Shown piece after piece: positions 21,088-31,989 of a DNA stretch of 64,000 bases. Source of the stretch: Ditylenchus dipsaci (lineage: Eukaryota > Nematoda > Chromadorea > Rhabditida > Anguinidae); NCBI GenBank assembly GCA_004194705.1, contig SADC01000589.1, positions 1 to 64,000 of the forward strand. Reading direction: 5' to 3'. The position numbers and the translations under genes are program-made. The notes beneath the pieces are model-generated. The model searched no databases, was not told where the DNA came from, and saw nothing but the letters and a program-made list of their open reading frames with translations. Positions within the stretch are counted from its first letter, which is position 1. Each line of letters starts with the position of its first letter.

Positions 21088-21253
21088 TAGAGTTGTAGAA
21101 ATTTCCGGAAATATAGAAAACCCGGGAATATTCCCGGAAACATTGGGAATATTCCCAATATAGGGGAAAATATCGGGAAACCCGGGAATATTCCCAATGT
21201 TCCCGGGAATATTCCCGGAATATTCCCGGGAATATTCCCATTGTACAACCCTA
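21088..21253. mobile_element. hAT-like MITE with exact 8-bp TSD and GGGAATATTCCC array
   Basis: GTTTTCTC at 21080-21087 and 21254-21261 is a perfect duplication. Ends TAGAGTTGTAGAAATTTCC and inverse of TTGTACAACCCTA. The body is a run of self-complementary CCCGGGAATATTCCCGGG units. Confidence 0.85.
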
Positions 21254-21504
21254 GTTTTCTCTCAATGGGGGAAATATCGTCGAGATTCCGATTTTGCCAA
21301 TCGATTTTTTAAAAACTAATAACTAATAAATTTTTGAGGGACACCGATGTGTTTTTTTGCGATGCGGAGTGTGCTGGCCTTATCCGCAAAGCGGCCAAAC
21401 CTTGGGCGGTACTAAAACGTATATTTGTTGGCTTTCTCATGAAAAATATTTCATCGAAGGTCAAACAATCTTAAAAAAGCCAAAAATTTATTGATAATTA
21501 CGAA

Positions 21505-22612
21505 TTCATAATTACTTATTTTTCCCATTTCCATCTGGTTCATTAATAATAACAACACAGGATAGGAGTGATTTAATCAGGACAAAAACCTATAGGGTTT
21601 TTGCTTTTTCGGAGAGAAATCGATCTGGAAAATAGGAATTCTTACGATATTTGAGACCAGACTGTGACAACAGAACTAGCACAATATTTCAAAAATAAGG
21701 TTAAAAAAGTATCGGGCCTAGGCTGAAACGAACTTTTTGGGTGAGCGTTATATGGAGCTTTGACTGTGTGATATTGATTGTCAGAAAATATGGCAGAATT
21801 TTTGCAATTTTTGTCTAAAATGCTGTTTTTCTAAAAAAAAGAAAAATTACGAACTTTTTTGAAGTTTTTTAATTTTGTCCGATATTTAAAACTTTTTAAA
21901 AGTAAGATATTTTTACATTCGATATCCGATATTTTCTATATCTGAGGTAACCGTGTTAAACAGCAAACAAAATGTTTGCTGTGTTTGGCCATTTTTGTGC
22001 ATATTCTTCGGATTCGCGCGTGTTTTATTTCGAAATTTTAAAGATTTTCGATTTCCTAACATATGTTTAACTCTAGGCGCAAGGTAATATAACGTAAATT
22101 CAGACGATTTCCAACCTATTTTTTCAAATACAACTCGATTTCTGAAACCAAAAAGCACGATTTCAAAAAATGGGAACCAGAATTTCCGCTCAAGTTAAGC
22201 GCGGAAAAACATATTTGTTTTAAATGACCGTCAGGAAGGTCACGGCGAAAAAGGTTATGGCTCATTGAAATCAGAAGATTTACTTGGGCCATCCTGTATT
22301 TTTATTGTAATTTAGTGATTTACTCCATTACTTCTAAATCTTATAATATACCACAAACAACAATGATCCAGCCAATAGCAATCACAATCGCACACACCAA
22401 ATAGACAGCTGCAGCAGTATGGTCCATTTCAGCTGTTTTCCTGAATTTTCCTGCTGTTTTTGCATGCTTTATAAACAGTACAATCAACTAGATCAATAAA
22501 AATCTATAGCTTTTTAATGCGACGTCACAGGCAAATTGTGTTGTCCTGATTAAATCACTCCTATCTTGCGTTATTATTATCAATGTACCAGATGGAAATG
22601 GGAAAAATATTG
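21505..22612. repeat. Inverted-repeat segment with 75-bp arms
   Basis: TTTTTCCCATTTCCATCTGG through GGAGTGATTTAATCAGGACA at about 21515-21585 is repeated inverted at about 22538-22612. Between them lie degraded hairpin-family pieces (to about 21770) and a short candidate peptide gene (22341-22427). The status as a mobile element is unclear. Confidence 0.5.
22341..22427 (-). CDS. Candidate 28-residue single-membrane-span peptide
   Basis: A short minus-strand ORF starts at 22427 and reads MDHTAAAVYLVCAIVIAIGW, then a hydrophobic end and a stop at 22341-22343. It would be one membrane helix with almost no tail. AATAAA lies 35 bp downstream of the stop (22301-22306 on the plus strand), and a possible splice acceptor (AAATTCAG) lies just upstream, so it may instead be the last exon of a longer gene. 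No conservation can be judged here, and hydrophobic ORFs of this size do arise by chance. Confidence 0.25.
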   Translation of the reverse strand: MDHTAAAVYLVCAIVIAIGWIIVVCGIL

Positions 22613-22615
22613 TTG

Positions 22616-23110
22616 TGTACTTTAATTTTAGTTCAATCAAAAATGGACTCACATTTGTTGGAAATAAAGTCGACTGCCGATAAAAAAAACCGTTCCAAAA
22701 AGGCTAGCCCAGATTTTGAAATTTAAAAACCAAATATTTTACCAGTTTATCTTTTTGGTCTGCATTAAGGCGTTTTGACCCTTCTTCAATTTTTTAATTT
22801 GCTTCTTTTTACGAATTTTTATTTTTTTGGCAATTTCTGCATTCTAAAAAGTTTTAATTCACTGCAATACTGGTATTTCTTATTTTACGCCACCAAATTT
22901 GGTCTCGAGTGGTGGTGTGAAATTGAGAGTGCACTGTACCAAAGTTTTGTATGTTTTGGTTAATTTCATTAGTTTTTAATTTCATTAGTAATTTCATAAT
23001 GCCAAGATTTGTCTGGTCATTCAAGGTGAACAAGAAACCTATATCAGTGCTCACAATGTATTGGTCTAAGATTTGATTAGTATCAAATCTGGCAACCGAG
23101 TGCCCGCATA
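22616..23110. other. No gene seen
   Basis: T-rich spacer. Nothing coding or structured is supported. Confidence 0.35.
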
Positions 23111-23116
23111 TGCCCA

Positions 23117-23345
23117 CATGCTTACCGTATTTTCTGTATTAGAGGTGCATGGGCGTCCATTTTTCAATGGGATCGCCGTCCAGCCGGGCCCATCCGTCGC
23201 CGTCCCTTCCTGAGATGGCCCGATTTTGGACGGGAAGGCGACGGCCGGGAAAAAAACGACCAGGACGGAGACGGAGGACGGCCGGCCAAATTTTTCGAGA
23301 CGGCAGACGGCTGGCCAATTTTCTTAAGTCGGCCGGTGAGCAAAT
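23117..23345. repeat. TACCGTAT-type end followed by GC-rich GACGG repeat
   Basis: TTACCGTATTTTCTGTATTA near 23123 is one end of the TACCGTAT family. It leads into a GC-rich block of CCGTC/GACGG units in both orientations, as at 7025-7300. No matching right end is seen before the next element. Confidence 0.5.
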
Positions 23346-23389
23346 AACAAAATAAAGCATAGAAGCAATGATAGATATAAGCATTCTCT

Positions 23390-23633
23390 GGCGCTACTAT
23401 AGAATACCCCCCCCCCCCCAAAAAATCCGACCTTTAAAAAATGCTGTAACTACCCTTGCAAACAACAAGTTTAGGCTTAGCCCTTAGGCTTGGGGTAGGC
23501 GAGCGTACGGAAGTTGTGACTAATGAATAGTTTGCGCACATTTTCCGGGTCTGGACATATATTTGGGTACTTTTTACTTAAGTTTTAAAAGGTCGGATTT
23601 TTTTGGGGGGGGGGTATTCTATAGTAGGGTCCA
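23390..23633. mobile_element. Poly-C/poly-G ended MITE with 8-bp TSD
   Basis: CATTCTCT occurs at 23382-23389 and 23634-23641. Ends GGCGCTACTATAGAATACCCC and inverse of GTATTCTATAGTAGGGTCC, then inverted AAATCCGACCTTT. Same class as 1684-2365. Confidence 0.75.
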
Positions 23634-23709
23634 TTCTCTTCATTTCTGTTCATTTATTTCTTAATGAAGCATCTTATTCTTTCGAATTATATACTTTCTG
23701 TTCGTATTA

Positions 23710-24057
23710 GCAAATGTCAGTGGGAGCAGCAGCAGTGATGGAAATGCTGAAATATTGTTAGAAGAAGAGGCATCTGAAAGAAGTGACAATATTGTGGAAG
23801 AGAATGCTTAAGTGAAGCGGCCCAATTTTGCACCTGGAAGTCAGTCTAAATCATTTTTATTAACCAAGCTTGATATCTGCACAAACACTTACGCAGTCTC
23901 AAGGATAGGCGCTGGGACCGGCGAAAGCGCAATGGTAACAAGCATTGCCAACGTCGCAAATGACACGACTGACAGCTACACCGCCAGAAATAATAATGAA
24001 AATCTTGTATTTGAGGGAAAAGCAGCTGGAAGAGAAAATAATTTGCGCGCATCCTGA
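23710..24057 (+). pseudogene. Unidentified coding remnant with one in-frame stop
   Basis: After a possible acceptor (GTATTAG, about 23710) the plus strand reads a Ser/acidic-rich segment (NAEILLEEEASERSDNIVEE), a TAA near 23810, then KRPNFAPGSQSKSFLLTKLD and on to a stop at 24055-24057. The composition looks protein-coding, but I recognise no domain. It could be the N-terminal part of a dead transposase-associated gene. Confidence 0.25.
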
Positions 24058-24298
24058 GGCCATAAGAACAGTGTCATAATTTATGACGAAACGTCATAAA
24101 TTATGACGCATAATAAGGATATGACGCTTCATAAGGTAATGACGTTTCGCGCAAAGGGCTTCGCACTCACTTACCTTATCTCGATCAAAAATGCATTTAG
24201 AGACTGTTTTTGCCAAGTCTCATGTTGAAAAACATGGTAAAACAGGTAAAAAGTCGAAATTTTCACTTTTTTCATAATTTTACAGAGTTGTACCCGGT
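24058..24298. repeat. TGACG palindromes and a fragment of module A
   Basis: About 24070-24160 repeats ATGACG/CGTCAT palindromes. About 24150-24275 (CTCACTTACCTTATCTCG, then ATGCATTTAGAGACTGTTTT and GTTGAAAAACATGGT) is a diverged half of palindromic module A. Confidence 0.5.
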
Positions 24299-26931
24299 GC
24301 TCACATAGGCGAGTCGAGGTCGAGCTCGTATTCTCTCAACCTTTTTGGTGATCAGAGAGAATTTTTTCTATACTTTTTGTCGGCATTGGGGCGTTTCGTA
24401 ACTTTTCGGTAAAATTACCGAAAAGTTACGAAACGCCTTATCATAACGCCGAATTCGAAATTCATTCTTAATTTTTATGCGGTCGGGTATATTTTCTTCC
24501 CTTTTTCTCTCTCTAAATTCATGTACCTTTATAACAAGGCCAGTCAAACCGTTGATAGTCATTTATGCCCCACCTCATTGGACCTTAGTATATCAATATG
24601 GGACTTTTCATTTTCAATATAATTTTATTGATTTTTTCCCGTCTTCTGACTATTTTTACGTCACACAAAGCGCATTTGAGAGGAGTAAAAGAATTTGTTT
24701 CTTATTTTAATGGTCCTCATATACCTGCAGTGGCACAAGTTCACCCTTATTGGCTCAGATATACCTTTAATGGTCCTGGTCATCCCGCAATGGTCCAGAT
24801 AAACCCTTAATGATTTAGATGTAATCTTTGTAGTTCAAATCGTTCCTCAATGGTTCAGGCCTACCCTAAATCGTCCAGATGCCCAAACCAAGTGGTCGTC
24901 AACTTGGAGCAATTTTTTTACTTTTTTGGGTTCCAAAACCTCTTTTCCGGACTAGTTCTGGTATGCTGAAGATGGTTTGATAGTGGTAAAATGACGTTTT
25001 ATAGGGTATTTTTGAGTTATGGAACAAACCATCTTATCAAACCATATAAAGTTATCAAACCATCTCCAGCGTGCCCGAATCAGTTTAGAAAACAGCTTTC
25101 AAACCCGAAAAGGTGAAAAAATTTTGCTCCAAGTGGAAGACCACTTGGTTTGGTCGCTTCAGACTAAAAATTTAAATTCCCGCAAAAGTGGTTGTACAAT
25201 TTTTTTATGTTTTTTGGGTTCTAAAACAATTTTTCTTCACTAATTCGAGCATTCGGAAGACAGTTTGACACTGGTAAAATCACGTTTTATCGAAAAATTT
25301 TGAGTTATTTATTTATTTTTTTATCAAAATCAAGAATTTGCGATAACTAAAAAATTTCTCAATAAAACATGATTCTACCATTGTAAAACCATCTTTAACA
25401 TGCTCGAATTAGTGCAGAAAAACTGTTGTGGAACCCGAAAAACATAAAAAATTTTAGGCCAAGGGAACGAACACGTGGCCAGGTTGGAGCATGGATTCTC
25501 TAAATGGAGAAGGGTTGATGTAGAGCTTCATATACGCATTACCGAGGTTGCTGGTTCGAGTTCCCCTGATTGTACACTTCATTTTTTACCCCATTTTCAA
25601 TGAGCTATCTGAGCTCTAGCAGTAGGAATGGTCAAGGAGTCGATTGAGGCAGTGGTCCGCCACCTCCAGATGGACGACCAGCTGGACAGCCTTACCGGAG
25701 GGGAATTCGCTGAGGACTTATTTGTGGAGGATCAATTTGACTAGATCCCAGTTTGAAACCAGTCAAAACCAAAAAAAAATATCCAGCGGAAAAATGACCG
25801 GCGAAAAAATGTCCGCTGAAAAATGTTCAGGTCCTTTTTTTAATGGATAATTGTCGAATTCTGAGCGATTAAGCTCATCGACCTAGATTCTGATCAGCTC
25901 AATCGCTTTTTTGTGTAAAGTTTACCCCCCTTCAGTGAATGCTCCAAAATCCAGTAATTTTTGGCTTTGTGCCACTCCGGAGTAGGTTATGAGCAATCCT
26001 GAAAAAAAAGAAGAATTGATGGAGGGCTTCATATACTCATATCCGAGGTTGTTGGTTTGAATCTTTATGGGTGCGAAATTACTTCAACAAGCAATTTCTA
26101 TAGGAAGGCGAATATTGGCAAGGTATGCTGGCCAAGAATGTTGGCCAAGTATTGGTGACCAACATGTTGGTGACCAAGTATTGGCCAAGACTCTAGGCCA
26201 ACTATACTTGGCGATGCTTGGCCAAGGTACTATATATTCTCCCAATGTAGATGAATTAATCTGAGTATAAATTCACCAGTGGATGAATTCACTTCAGCCC
26301 ATAAAACCGTGTTCAGAACACGATTCTGTATAGTATAAAAATATTTTAAATTACTTTCAGCTAAAAACCAAAATTTTGGATTCTGGAGGTGGACACCCAT
26401 TCAGAGAAGGTACTAGATGGTGGTTCCCCTACCCAACCTAAGGATATCCAGAAATTGAGAGAGAAAAAAAAAGAAGAAAATATACCCGACCGCGCAAAAA
26501 TAAATAATGAATTCTGAATTTTCAAATCCTTGGCGTTATGATAAGGCGTTTCTTAACTTTTCGGTAATTTTACCGAAAAGTTGCGAAACGCCTACGCACC
26601 CTTTTTGTCACCATTTTTATACCAAACAGAAGCGTAGATTCTGAGCTATCTTCTACATCAAAAATTATTTCACTATCGTGTCAAAAGTAAATGTGATGTA
26701 TAGGGTGGTCGAGGTCCAGGTCGAGATACCTCGACCTGGACCTCGACCAGCCTCTAACTTTTGGGGTGTTACATACATTTTTGTTACATCAATAAAATAA
26801 TTTCCGATGTAGAAAATAGCTCAGAATCTACGCTTCTGTTTAGTAGATGAATAGTGACAAAAAGTATAGAACAAATTTCTTCTGATGACCAAAAACGTTG
26901 AGAAAACACGACCTCGACTCGCCTATGTGAT
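24299..26931. mobile_element. 2.6-kb composite element with long inverted ends
   Basis: Left (24299-24530) and right (about 26465-26931) arms are inverted copies, including CACATAGGCGAGTCGAGGTCG, the perfect hairpin CGTTTCGTAACTTTTCGGTA with its inverse, and GGTCGGGTATATTTTCTTC. Inside are a 20-bp-period array of AATGGTCCAGATAAACCC (about 24708-24890), two copies of an AAGTGGTCGTCCACTTGG repeat (about 24880-25170 and 25180-25500), SINE-like pieces (about 25520 and 26010), a TTGGCCAAG array (26100-26230) and a hairpin insertion at about 26628-26850. No transposase is recognised. Confidence 0.6.
25515..25600 (+). repeat. tRNA-derived SINE fragment
   Basis: GATGTAGAGCTTCATATACG followed by GGTTGCTGGTTCGAGTTCCC, a clear B box. 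Relatives lie at about 26015-26080, 57445-57520 (minus) and 58680-58735. Confidence 0.5.
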
Positions 26932-27269
26932 TGAGGAGGTAGCCTTTTGTCCCTTTCCTTCGAGTTGTAGCCCTTTGTCCCTTTTTCGAGTTGTATGGCT
27001 CGTTCACGGACTGCGACTTAGACTGAGACTATATTGGCTACATGAACACCCCTTAGTCTCAGTCTCAGTCTAAGGTGTTCACGGAGTGAGACTTAGACTG
27101 AGACTAAGACTAATTTTCTTCGTGTGAAAAATATGAAAAACATGATCAAACTGGTTTAAAGAGTTATTGGATACTTCCTTTCTCGGCCAGCCATCTAAGC
27201 TGAGCACGCAACGGTATAGAAAACTGCTCTGGAATTATTGCAATAAAGTGAAGGATTTTATTGAAGTTG

Positions 27270-27512
27270 ATCGATTGCTCACATCAGATTTCTGACGACG
27301 TAGTCGAAGCCATTTCTGTCCTCCACAATGTCTTTGTCGAGGAGATGGAGGAGGAAATGGACTTAGACGGAACCATGGCAGATTTTTATAATTGGTGTGC
27401 AATAAGCACTGGTGCACCCGAAGAAGTAGCCAATGCAAAAGAGATAAGAACAAAGCTTGTCGAAACTTTTAATGGTGTTGTTAGCAAAGATTTTCAGGAA
27501 AAAATTATTTAA
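27270..27512 (+). pseudogene. PIF/Harbinger-type transposase C-terminal fragment
   Basis: The plus-strand frame reads DDVVEAISVLHNVFVEEMEE, then a Trp-Cys linker and ANAKEIRTKLVETFNGVV before a stop at 27510-27512. The pattern A-x-x-V-L-H-N-x-x near the end followed by E-I-R-x-x-L-x-x-x-F-N is what I recall for the end of Harbinger DDE transposases. Upstream, about 27170-27270 may be coding in another frame (FIEVDRLLTSDF) and is broken by a stop. The catalytic domain is absent. The call is supported by the ends of the surrounding element rather than by this fragment alone. Confidence 0.45.
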
Positions 27513-28391
27513 AACAAAGAAATTAATGAAAATTGTGAATATTGTGGACATTTCACTGTGAACATATAAAACAAAGTCGTTCTTACTGATTTTTTAGTCT
27601 AATACGGTTCTCACAGTGGGCGGTTGTGGGTGTAGGTTGATGCCCGGGGGGAGGTTGAGGTCGAGGTAGATGTGTTCTCACAATGCCGAGTGTAGGTTTA
27701 GGTCGAAGTAGAGGTTGAGGTCGAGTTGTTCTCACAATGTAATTTTGCCTGTTTTTTTGTTTTTTTTAAATAAATATGTATTTTTATGAGTTTCAGTGGC
27801 AAATTCTCATTTTTATTCTTTTTTTATGTATTTGAAGGGTAGAATGGCCTAGGTGCGTTTGGTTCTTTTGTGACATGTTTGAATTCGCGCCTTTCGAATT
27901 TTACTTATTTTTGGCGTTTTGGTGCAATTTTGTTATTTTAGTGTTATGGAAGAATATGGAAGCTTAAGTTGAAAGGTTCAAAGAGGAAGGCTCAAAAAGG
28001 AAGGGTGCAAGTCACAATGCGAATATTTTGAACACTCAGGTTCAAATCCCCCTCGGTGCACACCTCATTTTTATCCTAATTTTAGTGATTTAACTCACTT
28101 TCAAGACCAAAAAGGTATCGAGCAATTGATTGGGACCATTTCCAAAAACGCTTTGCTGTCAGCAACTACCTTAATTTTGCGATTTCATGCAAATAACCAT
28201 CAATATAAAGGAAACCAACCAGAAGCCATATACTTTGGTTTTTATTGCCTCCTCCTTTAGCCATTTTTTGACTTCTCACAAGGTGAATTAAATTTTTTCT
28301 AGTCAGAATTTTCTAAGGAATCACATGGAAAGGTTTTCACATCAAAATTGCTCCAGAAAACTCGGTAGAGAAAGAAGAAAGCATGTTTGAA

Positions 28392-28607
28392 TGGTAGGAT
28401 GGCACGGAATCAAAAATATTTCAATGTTTTTAATTTTTAGCTTGCACTTTATGTTAATCTCTGTATGTTTCTATATGCCAATGTGAAGCCAAGATTCTAG
28501 GCTTTCTTTAAGGCTAGTGCACAGAGAAAAAATGCAAAAGGATCCCAGTACACGAGCAAAATAAAAAAAACCTTCGAAATATTCAGTTCCGTGCCATCCT
28601 ACCGCAG
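28392..28607. mobile_element. MITE with GGTAGGATGGCACGGAA ends
   Basis: GGTAGGATGGCACGGAATC near 28393 is inverted near 28588-28606, and TATTTC arms follow. Short and non-coding. Confidence 0.6.
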
Positions 28608-29588
28608 TACGAAACAAGAGCGCCTACCACCGCAGCGACATTCCCGGTTAGTGTATGTTCACACTAGATGAACTCGAGTGTAACATTTAGATGCCTTGAA
28701 AGTATCTACAAAATATGCATTGACTAAAAAGGGGAACATATGACAAACAAAGCTGTGAGTATAATCCAGAAATGATCGATTGGCTAGGTCTTGGCTTTTC
28801 AGTCAGCTCCAGTGGCCTGAGGAAACGATGTACTGATGGTTTATGTTGGATAACCAAGAGCCTAAGCATCATTTTCATACCGAAATTGTATATGAACCAT
28901 GAAAAAATGGAGTGAAAAAATGGGTGTGCATCCACGGGGATTTAAACCTGAGTGTTCAAAATATTCGCATCATAAATTTGCACGAGTTTGAGCTTTTTAG
29001 CAGTATTAAAAAGGTTATTGCTAAAAATAATGTCAGATTCGTGCTCAGCGTATAAAATCAGGTCTTGTAGTGGTTTCTGAAAGGGAAAAAACATAGAAAA
29101 AATTTACCTCGCCCTGGTCGATGTTTTTCAATTCAAATTGAAATTTTCCAACTAGACCTCTACCGGGGCTTCATTTACCCATTTTCACGAACAATATGTC
29201 AAATCTTTTATTACAGATGTTTTTTAAATCGAATTTCACCTGGAAACACATTTTACAAAACTGTGATGCGAAATATACAAACAGTCTAACCAGTCGAGGG
29301 TTATGTCGCGGTACAGGTGCGGGTGAAGGTGCGGCTAGAGGTGTGGGTGTTGGTTAATGTGAGAACACATCGACATACACCTGCACCCACACACACACCT
29401 ACACCGCTCAGTGTGAGAACATGACATCGACCTCGACCTGCACCAGCACCTACACTCGCCCATTGTGAGACCCCTATAAGTCTAATTCTCAGTCCGTGAG
29501 CTGAGACTTAGACTGAAACTGAGACTATTTTAGCTACATGAACACCCCTTAGTCTCAGTCTAAGTCGCAGTCCGTGAACGAGCCAGTA

Positions 29589-30100
29589 GCCTTTTAGCTT
29601 GTTGTAGCCTTTCGGCCGTTGTAGCCTTTTGACACGTACCGATGTCAAAAGCCGTTGGCATAATCTGCTTGAAGTTCTAAACAGACTGCTTTCAGATTGG
29701 ACTCTGGATTTTCGTGAAATCATGGTTTACAAATTCTCTATCCCTTTTTCGCTAAATAATACAGTCAGCCACTAAATCTCCTATTTACACCGGGTTTACT
29801 ATTTACACTAAATCTCCTATTTACACCATCAAAGAATTTTATGTGTGAAAAATGTGAAAAAAACGATTTTCGCTTGGCCCCCATCTGGTTTGGTATCCTG
29901 GTCTGTGGATGGCTTCTCAAAAGTTGAGGTTGAGAACTTCATCAAAAGTGTAAAATTGTAATTTCTAAAACAGTTCTCAAAAAAAAATCAACAAGGGGAC
30001 CACACGAAAAAACATCGAGATTATATACCTTTATATACTTTCATTCCTTTCTTCCGTTCTCGGAGAGGTGGCAGTTTTTCTATTTTCTGTCTAGAATTTA
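29589..30100. other. No gene; one TACAGT-type MITE end
   Basis: About 29760-29835 (TACAGTCAGCCACTAAATCT, then repeated CTATTTACAC) is one end of a MITE whose partner is not visible. No coding signal. Confidence 0.4.
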
Positions 30101-30173
30101 GAAATAGAATTTTCATCACGGTTTTAAGCCTATTCGTTCTTTTCCCCTCTATTTTCCCTCTGAGTCAGTCAGA

Positions 30174-30923
30174 ATGCCCACAAAAAACAGCAATATTTCT
30201 CTTAGCACACAAGAAAATAGCCGAAATTCAATCGATAATTCTATTATTTCTATCCAAAACTATATTGACAACACATTTTTCCACTTGAAGGATAGTCCCC
30301 TGTGGCCTATTGTAAATTTTTTATTTGCTATCATTAAGGAATTAAACTCTAAAAAGTTAAATCCCTTCTTTGATCCAACTCCCCAAAAGACTACATCCAA
30401 ATCTAACTCTCTTGAAAATATTGAGCATAGTCGATCTATTATTATTGCTGGTCTACCAGAAGTATTGGCTGATTCCTTGTCTGATCGAAGCTCAACAGAT
30501 CATCAAACTGTCTCGGATATTATTAAAGTTTTGGATATTGAATGCCGACCCCAACCAGTGTATCGAATCGGCAGACCTGACACTGCAAAATCACGGCTTC
30601 TCAAAGTTGTCCTGCCTTCATCAACCCACAAATCACACTTGTTAAAAAAGGTTAGACAACTGAGAAAAATACCAAAATTCAGGAACTTGTTCATCCGATC
30701 ATCACTAAATGATGCTAGCCGAAAACACCAATTTGAGCAACGACAGCAATGTCGAAAACTTAATGCCGATGGACACCAATTAAAAAAAATTACACCAATT
30801 AAAAGCAAGGACACAGATAAAAATGCTCATGGCAACAAACCACTTATTGATCACCCCCTCTTTCACACCAACAATATCTTCCGTGTCCCCCTGGGCGAAT
30901 TACAAGATTCCATGGCAATTTGA
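30174..30923 (+). CDS. LINE ORF1 protein (RNA-binding, nematode type)
   Basis: An uninterrupted 249-residue ORF. The N-terminal ~85 residues are Ser/Asn-rich. The conserved block starts near residue 86 with RSIIIAGLPEV, followed by a Ser/Asp linker, IIKVLDIECRPQPVYRIGRP near 120-140, SRLLKVVLPSSTHKSHLLKK and FIRSSLNDASRKHQFEQRQQ. This order (I-x-G-L-P-E, then V-Y-R-x-G-R/K-P, then R-L-L-K-x-V-L-P) is familiar from the first ORF of nematode CR1-like LINEs and would bind the element's RNA. The frame is open end to end, yet the downstream ORF2 is missing, so the copy cannot move by itself. The ATG at 30174 is the first in frame. Confidence 0.7.
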   Translation: MPTKNSNISLSTQENSRNSIDNSIISIQNYIDNTFFHLKDSPLWPIVNFLFAIIKELNSKKLNPFFDPTPQKTTSKSNSLENIEHSRSIIIAGLPEVLADSLSDRSSTDHQTVSDIIKVLDIECRPQPVYRIGRPDTAKSRLLKVVLPSSTHKSHLLKKVRQLRKIPKFRNLFIRSSLNDASRKHQFEQRQQCRKLNADGHQLKKITPIKSKDTDKNAHGNKPLIDHPLFHTNNIFRVPLGELQDSMAI

Positions 30924-31241
30924 ATCTTCACAGACTACTGAACAAGACTACTGAATAATCACCGACTACTGAACAACAACAACACGGATCAATTTCCCTT
31001 CCTGCCAAACGACTGCTTTCGAAAAGGACTAGACAAAGATGAAAGTTGACCAAGGTTGTGGATCAACATCAAATTTCAGCTCTCCTTCACCTGACGGCTC
31101 ACTGAATACATTGTTTATTGTGGATAGACTCATCATGGAATGCCACTTTCTTCTTTTTCGGATGAAGGAATACTCTTTAAATTACCTACTGATTACAAAT
31201 TATGTATTTGAATTTTCATGGATTTTAGTCGCGTATTTAAT

Positions 31242-31435
31242 CAGGGTGGCCAGATGCAAAATCTTCAAAGCAGGATTTTTGATGTCGAGAAGCAGGATTT
31301 TGAAACAAAAAATCTGCAAAAAGCAGGAATGAACATAAAATTCCTATAAAATTCCTGCTTTTTCACTGTCAAAAAGCAGATTTCAAAACCAAAAAGCAGG
31401 AAATTCCTGCTAAAGCAGGACATCTGGCCACCCTG
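31242..31435. mobile_element. hAT-like MITE with exact 8-bp TSD
   Basis: TATTTAAT at 31234-31241 and 31436-31443. Ends CAGGGTGGCCAGATGCAAAA and the inverse of GGACATCTGGCCACCCTG. The interior repeats AAAGCAGGA in both orientations. Confidence 0.9.
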
Positions 31436-31490
31436 TATTTAATACGTAAACAATAAATAAATAAAATAAATAAATATACCAGAGCCAAAA

Positions 31491-31985
31491 TGTCTTCTAA
31501 AGTTGTTGAGATCAGCCAAAAAATCTCAGGAAGCTTAGAAATGCACTCAAAGAGTATTGCAAATATTTTGTAAATTTTAATTCATTTATTCATTTTTTCA
31601 CTCTCATTCATGCTTCTCATTTTTGAAGATACTGAATTCAACCATGTTTTGCCGCTGCCTTAGCTTTGGCTTGTATGAAAATACTTTTGCATTTTTTGGT
31701 ATGTGTTTGACATGCCGTGCTTGACCTCCTGGACTTGTAGTCCCACGTGTTTGAAGAATTTCAATGCCACCAGAACAAAAAGATCAAAGTATGGCTCGAA
31801 GATGGTTTTGACCTTCCTACAGTAGCACCACTACCCAATTAAGAACTTTTGCTGTAAATATGAAAATATAATCGATTCTTATTTATTTTTGAACTTATTT
31901 TCTTCATATTACATAAATTTTATTTCCAATTTTTTTTATATATTTCCATTTTTTAAATTGCTGGTAAAATAGTGGAATATGCACT
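31491..31985. other. Downstream flank of the collagen gene; no other gene
   Basis: AT-rich. On the minus strand an AATAAATAAG run near 31880-31887 could serve as the collagen poly(A) signal, about 105 bp beyond its stop. Confidence 0.4.
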
Positions 31986-31989
31986 TCTA

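Larger units (their letters stand above)
26996..29585. mobile_element. PIF/Harbinger-like element, 3-bp TSD GTA
   Basis: GTA lies at 26993-26995 and 29586-29588. The ends TGGCTCGTTCACGGACTGCG and inverse of CGCAGTCCGTGAACGAGCCA are exact, and GACTTAGACTGAGACTA repeats continue inward. The GTTCAC terminus and a 3-bp duplication ending in A fit PIF/Harbinger. A transposase fragment is at 27290-27512. Later insertions inside include GGTCGA-type MITE arms (27604-27760 and 29280-29470), an inverted pair of SINE-like arms (28005-28080 and 28905-28980) and a MITE at 28392-28607. Confidence 0.7.
30100..31490 (+). mobile_element. Non-LTR retrotransposon (LINE) remnant with ORF1 and A-rich tail
   Basis: ORF1 at 30174-30923 is followed by only about 500 bp and then a tail of AATAAATAAAATAAATAAAT at 31455-31475. 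No reverse transcriptase or endonuclease ORF is present, so the middle was lost. A hAT-like MITE (31242-31435) landed close to the 3-prime tail. Confidence 0.65.
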
